Assembly (NCBI GenBank): GCA_949290395.1
Contig: CASERQ010000007.1
Location: 1-57,809 of the forward strand
Direction of reading: 5' to 3'
Source: an uncultured bacterium
GTDB taxonomy: Bacteria; Bacillota_I; Bacilli_A; RFN20; CAG-826
Length of the DNA stretch: 57,809 nt
Below the pieces are notes generated by a model that had not been told where the DNA came from, made no database searches, and saw only the letters and a program-made list of their open reading frames with translations. Positions 42,705-51,686 of the stretch are shown here, in pieces. The position numbers and the translations under genes are program-made. The number at the start of each line of letters is the position of its first letter. Within the stretch, counting starts at the first letter, position 1.

Positions 42705-43808
42705 TTATTTTTTATAAATATAATAGGCATCGCCAACGCAGCCAAACTCAACATTTGCTGTTAAAACGATTTCTTTAACCGCTTTTTCCATTAATGGAAT
42801 GAGGTCCTTAATTTCGCCTGTAATTCCTTTATTGGTTTCAAGTTCATTAATATAATCTTTTAAATAATACCTATATTCAAATGAATCTCTCTTTTCAACC
42901 ATTAAAGGATAAACTTTTGAACCTTCCTTCTTTTCTGGATGGGCTTCGAACCATTCTAATATGTTTCTTGTGGTTGCAAGTCTAATATCGGTATCCATGT
43001 TGATTTTTGAAATACCAGAAGGAATAACTTCTTTTAATTGTTCAACTGGAATACCATGTCCATGGACATTTCCACCAAGAGAATTAATTTCATTAACAAT
43101 ATATTGAGGGACTAAACTTGATCCATGGGAAACTAAAACAGCATCAATTCCTTCGTGAGCCATGTTTTCCATAGTAGCAATAGCGATTTCTTTTCTTAAT
43201 TTTACGTTGTCGCCTTTAACAGCGCCATGTTTTGTTCCATAAGAAATAGCTAATAAATCAACTCCAGTTTTCTTTAAGAAATCAACTGCAGTCATTGGGT
43301 TTGTGTAAGTAGAAGAAGCAGCAAAAACGTGATCTTCAACACCTGCTAAAACACCAAGTTCAGCTTCAACTGATGCATCATGTTTATGAGCATATTGAGC
43401 AACTTTTTTAGCAAGAGCGACGTTTTCTTCATATTCAAGTGCACTTCCGTCGATCATTACGCTATTAAAACCAGCGTTAATACAAATTTTACATGTTTCA
43501 AAACTTCTACCATGATCTAAGTGAAGTGAAACTGGAATGAATGTTTTTTCAGCTAATTTTTTGACATAAGCAGCAATTCTTTTTGCACCAAGTTTCTTTT
43601 CTTCAATTGTTCCGTGTAAAAAGTCTGGATTTCCACCAATGAACGCAAGTCCTGGTTCAGCAACTTGAATGATAGCAGCACAACGTAATTCTTCGCAAGC
43701 TTCAATTATGGCTTTTGCTTGGCAAAGAGCATTGACATTAAAAGCACCATGAGCAAATTTATGATCACGTGCATATCTTAAAATATCTTTTGATTTTATG
43801 TATGGCAT
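42705..43808 (-). CDS. Class II ketose-bisphosphate aldolase (fructose/tagatose-bisphosphate type)
   Basis: The 367-residue zinc aldolase has HLDHG (metal and catalytic region), EAELGVLAG, AISYGTKHG, VLVSHGSSLVPQY and KINMDTDIR, the full class II set. It cleaves a ketose-1,6-bisphosphate into two trioses. At 367 residues it is longer than short tagatose-type enzymes and nearer to the class IIA length. Together with the PFK and TIM-like genes it could close a sugar pathway; whether it is the housekeeping aldolase is open. AGGAGGCC precedes the ATG. Confidence 0.92.
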   Translation of the reverse strand: MPYIKSKDILRYARDHKFAHGAFNVNALCQAKAIIEACEELRCAAIIQVAEPGLAFIGGNPDFLHGTIEEKKLGAKRIAAYVKKLAEKTFIPVSLHLDHGRSFETCKICINAGFNSVMIDGSALEYEENVALAKKVAQYAHKHDASVEAELGVLAGVEDHVFAASSTYTNPMTAVDFLKKTGVDLLAISYGTKHGAVKGDNVKLRKEIAIATMENMAHEGIDAVLVSHGSSLVPQYIVNEINSLGGNVHGHGIPVEQLKEVIPSGISKINMDTDIRLATTRNILEWFEAHPEKKEGSKVYPLMVEKRDSFEYRYYLKDYINELETNKGITGEIKDLIPLMEKAVKEIVLTANVEFGCVGDAYYIYKK

Positions 43809-43932
43809 GATAAGGCCTCCTGTGGTTTTATTATCTAATATTAAATGAGGCTTTTCTATTAAAAAAACTAAGTTTTTATCTAAATTTTCCTATTTTCTTA
43901 CATATATAATGGAAAAGTGTTTCACATGAAAG

Positions 43933-43966
43933 AAAATAAAAACCCTTATTGAACGAGCAATAAGGG
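43933..43966 (-). terminator. Terminator of tRNA-His
   Basis: On the minus strand CCCTTATTG and CAATAAGGG form a 9-bp stem, followed by TTTTTATTTT. Confidence 0.88.
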
Positions 43967-43979
43967 ATAAGTTTTAGTC

Positions 43980-44056
43980 TGGGGCGAAATACCGGGATCG
44001 AACCGGTGCATGCTTGGTTCACAGCCAAGTGAGTTAACCACTTCTCCAATTTCGCC
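43980..44056 (-). tRNA. tRNA-His (anticodon GUG)
   Basis: On the minus strand the acceptor is GGCGAAAT/ATTTCGCC, so the extra 5' G (G-1) pairs with C73, the tRNA-His identity mark. The anticodon stem CTTGG/CCAAG encloses CTGTGAA (anticodon GTG). CCA is encoded. Confidence 0.95.
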
Positions 44057-44068
44057 AAATGCTTGATA

Positions 44069-44098
44069 ATTATAAACTTATTAGCTAGTTTCTGTCAA
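44069..44098 (-). promoter_or_regulatory. tRNA-His promoter
   Basis: On the minus strand TTGACA (44093-44098) and TATAAT (44069-44074) are 18 bp apart, divergent from the clpB promoter. Confidence 0.75.
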
Positions 44099-44130
44099 AC
44101 TAATTTTATTTAAATATTAGCAATCTCCAC

Positions 44131-44158
44131 TTGACAGTGCTAAAAGTATTAATATAAT
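44131..44158 (+). promoter_or_regulatory. clpB promoter
   Basis: TTGACA (44131-44136) and TATAAT (44153-44158) are 16 bp apart. AGTGCTAA at 44136-44143 is an additional half of the CIRCE sequence. Confidence 0.8.
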
Positions 44159-44162
44159 ATAA

Positions 44163-44189
44163 TTAGCACTCTGAAATGATGAGTGCTAA
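44163..44189 (+). promoter_or_regulatory. CIRCE operator (HrcA site)
   Basis: TTAGCACTC and GAGTGCTAA flank exactly nine bases, a perfect CIRCE. It overlaps the expected transcription start of clpB, so HrcA should repress clpB in the absence of heat stress. Confidence 0.95.
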
Positions 44190-44203
44190 TAAAGGAGGTA
44201 ATT

Positions 44204-46318
44204 ATGAATCAATATCAAGGTCCAGAAGATTACTCACAAGATGAAAATATTTTAGCAAAGTTTGGTAGGAATATTACTGAACTTGTAAAAACGAATAAAA
44301 TCGATCCAGTTATTGGACGTGATGATGAAATTAGAAAAATCATCACTATTTTAGCAAGGAAAACAAAAAATAACGTTATTTTACTTGGTGAACCAGGTGT
44401 AGGTAAAACTGCAATTATTGAAGGTCTTGCTCAACGTATAGCAAAAAACGATGTCCCACAAACGTTAAAAGATAAAGAAATCTTTGAACTTGATATGGGT
44501 GCTTTGGTTGCGGGTGCAAAATATCAAGGTGAATTCGAGGAAAGACTAAAAGCTGTTTTAAACAAAATCAAAGATAGTAATCATAAAATTATTATGTTTA
44601 TTGATGAAATTCATCTTATCGTTGGCGCTGGTAGAAATAGTGGAGCATTAGATGCCTCAAATATGCTTAAACCAATGCTAGCTAGAGGCGACATCGACTG
44701 TATTGGTGCGACAACTTTAAAAGAATATCAACAATATATAGAAAAAGATCGTGCTTTAGAAAGAAGATTCCAACCTGTCATGGTTCTTGAACCAACAAAA
44801 GAAGACACATTATCCATATTAAGAGGATTAAAGGATAGATTTGAATCTCATCATGGTGTTCATATTACAGATAACGCCCTTGTTGCTGCAGTAAATTATT
44901 CAACAAGATACATAACAAACAGATTTTTACCAGATAAAGCTATTGATCTTGTTGATGAAGCTTGCGCTGAAACTCGTGTTGAAATTGAATCTATGCCAAG
45001 CGAATTAGACGATGTTTCTCGTAAAATTAGACAGCTTGAAATTGAAAGAATGGCTCTAAAGCAAGAAAAAGATGAACAATCTAAAGTCCGTCTTGAAAAA
45101 CTCGAAGAAGAACTTAATTCTTTAAATAATGAAGCAGCCGAACTTACAAAAAAATGGCAAAAAGAAAAAGCTGAAATTGTTGAAGTGAAAGAATTAAAGT
45201 CAAAACTAGATGACCTTAACTTCAAACTTCAAAAATCTTTTAATGAAGGTGACTATAAGAGAGCAAGTGAAATTCAATATAGAGAAATTCCTTCTGTAAA
45301 AGATAGAATTGAACAAATTGAAAAGAGCGAAAAAGAGCATAAGATCTTAAGTGACGTCATCACTGAAGAAAATATTGCTTCAATTGTTTCAAAAATGACT
45401 AATATTCCAGTTAGCAGAATTACAAAAGGCGAAAAAGAAAGAGTTTTAAATCTTGAAGAACAACTTTCAAAAAGAGTTATTGGACAAGAAAAAGCAATAA
45501 AACTTATAAGTGATGCAATCATTAGACAAAGAGCTGGAATTAATGATCCAAACCGTCCAATAGGCTCTTTCTTGTTCCTCGGCCCAACAGGCGTTGGTAA
45601 AACAGAAGTAGCAAAGGCCCTTGCTGAAGCATTATTTGATAGCGATCAACATATTATTCGTATTGATATGAGTGAATATATGGAAAAATATAGTGTTTCA
45701 CGTTTAATCGGTGCCGCTCCAGGCTATATTGGTTATGAAGAAGGCGGTCAACTTACTGAACCTGTAAGACACAACCCTTATTCAATTGTTCTTTTTGATG
45801 AAATTGAAAAAGCTGCTCCTGACGTTTTAAATTTATTACTTCAAATAATGGATGATGGTAGACTTACTGACGCTCAAGGTCGTTTATGTGATTTTAAAAA
45901 TACAGTTATCATTATGACAAGTAATATCGGAAGTGAAGAAATTTTATCAGGACACAAGGAGCTTGTTGAATCTATCCTTCATAGAACTTTTAAACCAGAA
46001 TTTTTAAATAGAATTGATGAAATTATTTACTTCAATAGTCTTAATAAAGAGGTTCAATTAAAGATTGTTGATAAGATGTTAAATGATTTAAAGGCAAGGT
46101 TATTAAGCGAATATTATGTTATTGATTTTGATGAATCGGTTAAACATTATGTACTTGATAGCGCGTTCTCTCCAGAATTTGGTGCACGTCCTTTAAAGAG
46201 ATTCATTCAACATAATATTGAAACAGTACTAGCTAAAATGATTATCGAACAAAGTCTTAAAACTGGTAAAAAATATATAGTTTCTTACAATAAAGAAGAA
46301 GGATTGAAAGTAAACTAA
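44204..46318 (+). CDS. clpB: ClpB disaggregase lacking the N-terminal domain
   Basis: The 704-residue AAA+ chaperone resolubilises aggregates with DnaK. It has NBD1 (Walker [16 protein letters not shown]), a coiled-coil middle domain (about 370-500) and NBD2 ([17 protein letters not shown]) ending in a ClpB-type small domain. There is no ClpP-binding loop. The substrate-binding N-domain of about 150 residues is absent; the protein begins just before NBD1, as in several Mollicutes. The ATG at 44204 follows AAAGGAGG, so this is not an annotation artefact. CIRCE controls it. Confidence 0.93.
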   Translation: MNQYQGPEDYSQDENILAKFGRNITELVKTNKIDPVIGRDDEIRKIITILARKTKNNVILLGEPGVGKTAIIEGLAQRIAKNDVPQTLKDKEIFELDMGALVAGAKYQGEFEERLKAVLNKIKDSNHKIIMFIDEIHLIVGAGRNSGALDASNMLKPMLARGDIDCIGATTLKEYQQYIEKDRALERRFQPVMVLEPTKEDTLSILRGLKDRFESHHGVHITDNALVAAVNYSTRYITNRFLPDKAIDLVDEACAETRVEIESMPSELDDVSRKIRQLEIERMALKQEKDEQSKVRLEKLEEELNSLNNEAAELTKKWQKEKAEIVEVKELKSKLDDLNFKLQKSFNEGDYKRASEIQYREIPSVKDRIEQIEKSEKEHKILSDVITEENIASIVSKMTNIPVSRITKGEKERVLNLEEQLSKRVIGQEKAIKLISDAIIRQRAGINDPNRPIGSFLFLGPTGVGKTEVAKALAEALFDSDQHIIRIDMSEYMEKYSVSRLIGAAPGYIGYEEGGQLTEPVRHNPYSIVLFDEIEKAAPDVLNLLLQIMDDGRLTDAQGRLCDFKNTVIIMTSNIGSEEILSGHKELVESILHRTFKPEFLNRIDEIIYFNSLNKEVQLKIVDKMLNDLKARLLSEYYVIDFDESVKHYVLDSAFSPEFGARPLKRFIQHNIETVLAKMIIEQSLKTGKKYIVSYNKEEGLKVN

Positions 46319-46346
46319 AAGGAAGCGAGAACTCGCTTCCTTTTTT
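46319..46346 (+). terminator. Terminator after clpB
   Basis: GGAAGCGAG and CTCGCTTCC form a 9-bp stem with a two-base AA loop, followed by six T. Confidence 0.9.
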
Positions 46347-46390
46347 AAAACCTTGCAAATCTTAAGTATTTTTCTTGAAATAGTGTGCAA
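46347..46390. repeat. Dispersed palindromic repeat, copy B
   Basis: AAAACCTTGCAAATCTTAAG, then TATTTTTCTTGA and TGTGCAA, follow the clpB terminator. The layout equals copy A at 23127-23166 with several changes that weaken the stem. Confidence 0.5.
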
Positions 46391-46400
46391 AAGACAAATT

Positions 46401-46477
46401 AAATTGTAAAGAAACTAGTGGTTTAGAGGGAAATTTCTTTACATTTTCTTTACAATTGAAAAATATTTTTCTATTAT
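46401..46477 (+). promoter_or_regulatory. Pho box and promoter of the Pit-type phosphate transporter
   Basis: TTTACA repeats at 46438 and 46449 (11-bp period); the second is 17 bp before TATTAT (46472-46477) and thus occupies the -35 position. AAATTGTAAAG (46401-46411) inversely matches CTTTACAATT (46448-46457). The arrangement repeats that of the pst promoter, so both are probably PhoP targets. The ATG follows the -10 by six bases: leaderless. Confidence 0.72.
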
Positions 46478-46483
46478 TTTTTC

Positions 46484-47566
46484 ATGAATTTTGGGGCGAT
46501 TATTTCTCTTTATGGAGAATTTCCAATGCTTATTATTGCAACAATCCTTGTATTAGGAGTAATTTTTATTAACGGTTGGACCGATGCTCCTAATGCTATC
46601 GCAACTTGTATATCCACTAGATGTATTAAACCTAAAGCCGCCATTTTAATGGCAGCTTTTTTTAATTTTCTAGGTGTTTTAACCATGTTCTTTATATCAA
46701 AACAAACCGCACAAACAATTTCAGACATGGTTGATTTTGGAACAAATTATGCGGTTGCTTTAGATGCGTTATGTGCAGGAATGGTTGGCGTAATAGTTTG
46801 GGGAGTTTTAGCATGGTGGTTTGGGATTCCAAGTAGTGAATCTCATGCTCTTATAGCAGGTATTACAGGTGCTGGACTTGCAGCAATAACGATGGGGCTT
46901 GATGCAACGATTGAATTTGGACCAACTTCAAGTTGGGCTTTAACGATTTATGGACTTGTACTTAGTTGTTTCTTTGGCTTCTTTGTTGGTTTTGGTTTGA
47001 CGAAACTGATAGAAGTTTTATGTAGAAAAGTAAATAGAAATAAGGCAAGACCATTTTTTAAACATGCTGAAGTAGTAAGTGGCGCAGCAATGGCTTATGT
47101 TCATGGCGCTCAAGATGGTTTGAAATTTATTGGTGTTTTATTTTTAGCAATTGAACTTGCGGCAAAAGCAAAAGACCCTGCTTCAACCATTGCTTTAAGT
47201 AATGATTCTAGTTTATGGTGGCTTGCTATTGTTGTTGCCTTGATCATGGGGCTTGGAACATCGATTGGTGGCTATAAAATCATTAAAAAAGTAGGTATGG
47301 GAATGGCAAATCTTGAACCATATCAAGGTTTTGTTACTGATTCTACAAGCGCAATTGGTATTTTGCTTTCAACTTTATTTGGTTTACCAGTTTCGACAAC
47401 TCAGGTAAAAACAGTTTCAATACTTGGGGTTGGTGCAACAAAAGGTATTAAAAAGGTTAAATGGTCAATAGCAAAAGAAATGGTTTTAACTTGGTTATTT
47501 ACTTTCCCAGGGTGTGGAATTATAGGATACGTAATAGCGTTAATCTTTATAGCTATCTTTAAATAG
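46484..47566 (+). CDS. pit: Inorganic phosphate transporter, Pit family
   Basis: The 360-residue permease has about ten spans and the two Pit repeats with GWTDAPNAIATCIS and, in the second half, SGAAMAYVHGAQDGLK, plus SSESHALIAG and GLPVSTTQVKTVSILGVG. It moves phosphate (or metal-phosphate) with a proton or sodium ion. It has no Shine-Dalgarno sequence. The PhoU-like gene follows within 12 bases. Pho-box control suggests use in phosphate starvation, unusual for a low-affinity Pit. Confidence 0.92.
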   Translation: MNFGAIISLYGEFPMLIIATILVLGVIFINGWTDAPNAIATCISTRCIKPKAAILMAAFFNFLGVLTMFFISKQTAQTISDMVDFGTNYAVALDALCAGMVGVIVWGVLAWWFGIPSSESHALIAGITGAGLAAITMGLDATIEFGPTSSWALTIYGLVLSCFFGFFVGFGLTKLIEVLCRKVNRNKARPFFKHAEVVSGAAMAYVHGAQDGLKFIGVLFLAIELAAKAKDPASTIALSNDSSLWWLAIVVALIMGLGTSIGGYKIIKKVGMGMANLEPYQGFVTDSTSAIGILLSTLFGLPVSTTQVKTVSILGVGATKGIKKVKWSIAKEMVLTWLFTFPGCGIIGYVIALIFIAIFK

Positions 47567-47577
47567 AGGTGATAAAT

Positions 47578-48204
47578 ATGTTTGGTAGAAAGAAAAACAA
47601 TTATTTTTATGAATCGTTTGAGACCCTTTGTTCTTATGCAATTAAAGAAATTGATGTTTTAAAAGAAGGACTTGAAAATTTTAGTAATGACAAACTTGTT
47701 GAACTTAAAAATAATGTTCATACAATTGAACACGATGCTGATGTAAAAAAGAAAGAAATCGAAGAAAAGCTTGCAAAAGAATTTATTACTCCAATTGATA
47801 GAGAAGATATTTTTGTTCTTTTAGATAATATCGATGATTTATGCGATGCTATCGAAGAAATTTCTTTTAAGTTATATATTAGAAACTATCAAAGTTTACC
47901 AAGTAAAACTCCACTTTTTGTTGAAGAAAGTAGAAAAGCAATTTTTGCAGTATATGATGTTTTAAAAAATTTTGAACATATTAATGATAAGACAATCATG
48001 GATCCTTTAATTTCAAATGTTTTAGATATTGAAGAATCCGTTGATAAAATTTATGAATTGTATGTTCATAATTTATATCTTGAAAACAAAGATTACGATT
48101 ATATTAGACTTGGTGAAAGAGTTTACTCTTATTTTGAATATGTAACCGATAAATGTCGTGATATTTGTAAAACAGTTTTAATAATAATGTATAAAAATTT
48201 ATAA
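47578..48204 (+). CDS. DUF47/PhoU-like partner of the Pit transporter
   Basis: The 208-residue all-helical protein resembles the DUF47 (TIGR00153-type) PhoU relatives that accompany Pit genes: KNNVHTIEHDADVKKKEIEEK and ITPIDREDIFVLLDNIDDLCDAIEE (split). It probably modulates the transporter on the inner membrane face. The ATG at 47578 follows AGAGGTG. Forward terminator lies at 48232-48262, shared with the convergent superoxide reductase gene. Confidence 0.9.
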   Translation: MFGRKKNNYFYESFETLCSYAIKEIDVLKEGLENFSNDKLVELKNNVHTIEHDADVKKKEIEEKLAKEFITPIDREDIFVLLDNIDDLCDAIEEISFKLYIRNYQSLPSKTPLFVEESRKAIFAVYDVLKNFEHINDKTIMDPLISNVLDIEESVDKIYELYVHNLYLENKDYDYIRLGERVYSYFEYVTDKCRDICKTVLIIMYKNL

Positions 48205-48222
48205 AAACCTTGCAAATCTCAA
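48204..48222. repeat. Dispersed repeat, truncated copy C
   Basis: AAAACCTTGCAAATCTCAA follows the stop of the DUF47 gene and matches the first 19 bases of copies A and B (23127 and 46347), without the inverted second half. Confidence 0.4.
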
Positions 48223-48231
48223 TTAAAAACC

Positions 48232-48262
48232 AAAAAGCGCTCGAAAAAAACGAGCGCTTTTT
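48232..48262. terminator. Bidirectional terminator, pit operon and superoxide reductase
   Basis: AAAAAGCGCTCG and CGAGCGCTTTTT form a 12-bp stem with a 7-base loop, suitable in both directions between convergent genes. Confidence 0.9.
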
Positions 48263-48284
48263 AGGTAACTAAATATATAAAATA

Positions 48285-48671
48285 TTAAAGTTCTTTAACC
48301 CAGAGTCCATGTAAGTTGCAGTACTCATAGACTCTTAATGCTCTTTCATCATCTCCAAGAGTAAATGTATGTTCTGGAGCATCTGTGAAAGCAAAGTCAT
48401 GTCTTCTTACTTCTTTATCAGTAACTAAAATAACAAAAGAAATGTGATGAGCTTCTGTCATTGGGTGAGCAACGCTTCCAACTTGAACATGAACTTTATT
48501 TCCCTCAACTGTAACTGCAGGAACGTGTTTTTCTAAAGCTGCATCTGTTGTATTTGCTGTTAAAGCAGTCATTTCTTCTCCGCAGCACATTGTTGGACAA
48601 CCATGTGTTCCAGGGAATCTTTCAACGATTTTTCCACATTTTTTACAAATAAGTAAATTGATATCTGCCAT
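48285..48671 (-). CDS. Desulfoferrodoxin-type superoxide reductase
   Basis: The 128-residue protein has an N-terminal desulforedoxin FeS4 domain (CKKCGKIVERFPGTHGCPTMCC split; two CxxC-type pairs) and a C-terminal SOR domain with the four His (EKHVP, AHPMTEAHH and LHG) and Cys (EYCNLHG) ligands of the catalytic iron. It reduces superoxide to peroxide, which rubrerythrin can remove. A strong AAAGGAG site precedes the ATG. Confidence 0.95.
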   Translation of the reverse strand: MADINLLICKKCGKIVERFPGTHGCPTMCCGEEMTALTANTTDAALEKHVPAVTVEGNKVHVQVGSVAHPMTEAHHISFVILVTDKEVRRHDFAFTDAPEHTFTLGDDERALRVYEYCNLHGLWVKEL

Positions 48672-48747
48672 TTTAATCTCCTTTATATCTATATTTATAT
48701 TTTATGTTTTTTTCAAAAAATTGCCATCACTATGCTAGACTAAATGT

Positions 48748-49434
48748 ATGAATTCATATGAAGAACTTTTAAATAATCTTGAAAGCAAAGAAAAAACTAA
48801 ATCAGCTGAATTTTTTGGTTCAATTTTAAACTTATCTAAACCACTAAAAGTTTATGGACTTTATTCGAAAGAAATTAAAGATCTTATCAAAAAATATAAA
48901 GATATCGATCTTTCTTTATTTGAATTAAATAAGATTTATGAAGTTAATTTTTTATATTTTTCAATTGCACTTAAAAGAATAACGACAATTGATGACCAAA
49001 TTGATTTTATATTTAAAAACAAGGATGCATTAGTTTCTTGGGCGATAACAGATTCAACATATCAATATTTAAAAATCAAAACTTTTGAAGAAGCAAAACC
49101 TATTATTAATGTTTTTCTAAATAGTAAAGATGAATTTCTAATCAGATATGGTTATTTAATTCTTTTTATGTTTTTAAAAGATGAAGAAAATCTGAACTAC
49201 ATGTTTAATTTATTTAAAAATTCTGAATATTTTTATGTAGAAATGGTTGAAGCCTGGGTTCTTTCTTATCTTTATATATATTTTCCAAAAGAAACTCTAA
49301 ATTATTTAGAAAATTCTGAATTAAGTTTATCGATAAAAACAAAAACTATTAGGAAGGTTTTAGACTCGTATCGAGTAAGCAAAGAAAACAAAGATTTAAT
49401 CAAAGAATATCGAAACAAAATCAAAAATAATTAA
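48748..49434 (+). CDS. AlkD-like DNA alkylation repair protein
   Basis: The 228-residue all-helical protein resembles HEAT-repeat 3-methyladenine glycosylases of the AlkD family: VSWAITDSTYQYL, FLIRYGYLILFMFL, FYVEMVEAWVLSYLYIYFP, and the end motif RKVLDSYRVSKENKDLIKEY (split). AlkD excises alkylated purines. The catalytic residues differ among distant members, so activity is not certain. TGCTAGACT at 48733-48741 is an extended -10 box that puts transcription start at the ATG: leaderless. Confidence 0.85.
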   Translation: MNSYEELLNNLESKEKTKSAEFFGSILNLSKPLKVYGLYSKEIKDLIKKYKDIDLSLFELNKIYEVNFLYFSIALKRITTIDDQIDFIFKNKDALVSWAITDSTYQYLKIKTFEEAKPIINVFLNSKDEFLIRYGYLILFMFLKDEENLNYMFNLFKNSEYFYVEMVEAWVLSYLYIYFPKETLNYLENSELSLSIKTKTIRKVLDSYRVSKENKDLIKEYRNKIKNN

Positions 49435-49480
49435 CATAAATTTCTTGAGCCTTTTTTATTAATAACGTTCTTATATTTGC

Positions 49481-49510
49481 TATAATTTAAGGCGAAAGGT
49501 TGAGAGAAAT
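49481..49510 (+). promoter_or_regulatory. Promoter of the flavodiiron-protein operon
   Basis: An extended -10 (TGCTATAAT, 49478-49486) precedes an AAAGGTTGAGAG ribosome site and the ATG at 49511. No clear -35 was found. Confidence 0.5.
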
Positions 49511-51331
49511 ATGATATATAAAAATCGTGAAGTTTGTAAAGATACCTATTATGTAGGTGGTAGTGATAGAAGACTTGCTCTTTTTGAAAATATTTATCCT
49601 TTAGAAAATGGAGCAAGCTATAATTCTTATATCATTTTAGATGAAAAAACATGTGTTTTAGATGGCGTTGATCATAGTGTCAGAGACATCTATATTGATA
49701 AAGTTAAAGCTGCATTAAATGGAAGAAAATTAGATTATTTAATCATTCAACACATGGAACCTGACCATGCTTGCTGTTTAAAAGATTTAATTGCTGTTTA
49801 TCCTGATTTAACTGTTGTTCTAAACAGTAAAACTTGGGAAATGTTTAAAAACTTTAATGAAGGTGTTGAAGTTAAAAACGTCAAGATTGTTCAAGAAATG
49901 GATACATTATCCCTTGGCAAACACACTTTAGTATTTGTATTTGCACCAATGGTCCACTGGCCAGAAGTTATGGTCACTTATGATGCTTATACAAAAACAT
50001 TATTCAGTGCTGACGCTTTTGGAACTTTTGGAGCATTAAGTGGCAATCTTTTTGCAGATAGAGTTAAATTTGAAAAAGAATTTGAAGATGAAGCTAGAAG
50101 ATATTACACAAATATTGTTGGAAAATATGGAACTCAAGTTCAAGCTATCTTAAAGAAAGCAGCAACTATTGAAATTGAAAATATTTGCCCATTACATGGA
50201 CCAATCTGGAGACAAGATTTAAATTATTTAATTGATCTTTATGATAAATGGTCAAGATATGAACCTGAAGTTAATGGCGCTTTAATTGTTTATGGAAGCG
50301 TTTATGGACATAGCGAAGTTGCTGCTAACATTATCGCTGACAATTTATCTGAACTCGGTTTAAAAGAAATTGCTTTATATGATGCAAGTAAAACAGATAA
50401 ATCTTATTTAGTAGCAGAAGCATTTAAGTATTCACACTTAATAATTTGTGCTTCCACATATAATATGGGAATTTTCACGCCTGTTGAAGAATTCTTGCTT
50501 GACTTAAAATATCACAACTTACAAAACAGAAAATTTGCTGTTGTTGAAAATGGTAGTTGGGCACCAAATAGTGGTGGTTTAGTTGTAAAAATATTAGGCG
50601 ACTTAAAAGATTTTGAGCAAATTGGTGAAAAAGTTACATTTAAGAGCAGCGTGAAAACTAATGACGCAACTAAACTCGATGAATTGTCAAAACAAATTTT
50701 TGATACAATTCCACAAAGAAAAGAAAGTGATAACCCATTATTTAATCTAACTTATGGATTATTTGCTTTATCTACATTTGATGGTAAAAAACAAAATGCT
50801 TGTATCATTAATACCGTTAACCAAGTTGCTAATAACCCAGATCGTATTATGATTTGCGTTAATAAAGCTAACTACACAGCTAATGTTATAAAAGAGACCA
50901 AAAAAGCAAACATTAATGTTTTAACAAAACATACTCCATTCTCACTTTTTAAGCGCTTCGGATTCCAAAGTGGTGCTAGTGTTGATAAATTCCAATGTTT
51001 TGAAGACTTTAAGATTGCTAAAAATGGAATCGCATATTTAACAAAATACGCCAATGCTTATATTTCTTTAGATGTTGTTGAAACTTTAGATTTAGGAACT
51101 CACTATGGATTTATTTGCACTATAAGTGAAATGAAAACTTTAAATTCTGATACAAGTTTAACTTACGATTATTACATGAAAAACATTAAACCTATTCCAC
51201 CAAAGACAAATAAAAAGGTTGGATGGATTTGCAAAATCTGCGGATATGTTTATGAAGGCGAAGATTTACCAAAAGATTTTATCTGCCCAATTTGTAAACA
51301 TGGCGTAGATGACTTTGAAAGATTGAAATAG
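49511..51331 (+). CDS. Four-domain flavodiiron protein (diiron, flavodoxin, flavin reductase, rubredoxin)
   Basis: The 606-residue protein reduces oxygen or nitric oxide. Domains in order: a metallo-beta-lactamase-type diiron core (ligands in QHMEPDH, MVHWPEV, SADAFG and CPLHG; residues 1-250), flavodoxin (YGSVYGHSEVAANI, 258-395), a flavin-reductase-like domain (about 405-550) and rubredoxin (CKICGYVYEG...CPICKHG, 555-606). The fusion carries its whole electron path, so it needs only NAD(P)H or a reductase. All ligands are present. It overlaps the oxidative-stress theme at 8.3-9.4 kb. Confidence 0.93.
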   Translation: MIYKNREVCKDTYYVGGSDRRLALFENIYPLENGASYNSYIILDEKTCVLDGVDHSVRDIYIDKVKAALNGRKLDYLIIQHMEPDHACCLKDLIAVYPDLTVVLNSKTWEMFKNFNEGVEVKNVKIVQEMDTLSLGKHTLVFVFAPMVHWPEVMVTYDAYTKTLFSADAFGTFGALSGNLFADRVKFEKEFEDEARRYYTNIVGKYGTQVQAILKKAATIEIENICPLHGPIWRQDLNYLIDLYDKWSRYEPEVNGALIVYGSVYGHSEVAANIIADNLSELGLKEIALYDASKTDKSYLVAEAFKYSHLIICASTYNMGIFTPVEEFLLDLKYHNLQNRKFAVVENGSWAPNSGGLVVKILGDLKDFEQIGEKVTFKSSVKTNDATKLDELSKQIFDTIPQRKESDNPLFNLTYGLFALSTFDGKKQNACIINTVNQVANNPDRIMICVNKANYTANVIKETKKANINVLTKHTPFSLFKRFGFQSGASVDKFQCFEDFKIAKNGIAYLTKYANAYISLDVVETLDLGTHYGFICTISEMKTLNSDTSLTYDYYMKNIKPIPPKTNKKVGWICKICGYVYEGEDLPKDFICPICKHGVDDFERLK

Positions 51332-51333
51332 TT

Positions 51334-51681
51334 ATGGAAGAAAAGAAAGAAAAATTATCATTTAACGAATACCAAAAGCATGCTTATAACCTCATAAGTG
51401 AAGATGGAAAAAAAGACATGATCACAAACGGGGTTTTGGGTCTTGCTGGAGAAAGCGGAGAATGCTGCGATATCGTTAAGAAATATAAATATCAAGGACA
51501 CGAACTCGATAAAGAACATCTTAAAGATGAACTCGGAGATGTTCTTTGGTATGTCGCAGAAACTGCTAGTGGACTTGGAATAACTTTAGAAGAAGTTGCT
51601 CAATATAATTTAGATAAATTACATAAAAGATATCACGGAGAAACTTTTCATAAAGAAGATAGTATAAATAGAAAAAAGTAA
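51334..51681 (+). CDS. MazG-like nucleotide pyrophosphohydrolase
   Basis: The 115-residue protein has the MazG EExxE-like metal site (LGLAGESGECCDIVKKYKYQ, then HLKDELGDVLWYVAETASG). MazG proteins hydrolyse nucleoside triphosphates, often aberrant ones. It lies 2 bases after the flavodiiron gene and just before the glpA-like gene without ribosome sites of its own, so it is co-transcribed. Its exact substrate is unknown. Confidence 0.9.
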   Translation: MEEKKEKLSFNEYQKHAYNLISEDGKKDMITNGVLGLAGESGECCDIVKKYKYQGHELDKEHLKDELGDVLWYVAETASGLGITLEEVAQYNLDKLHKRYHGETFHKEDSINRKK

Positions 51682-51686
51682 ATTTT

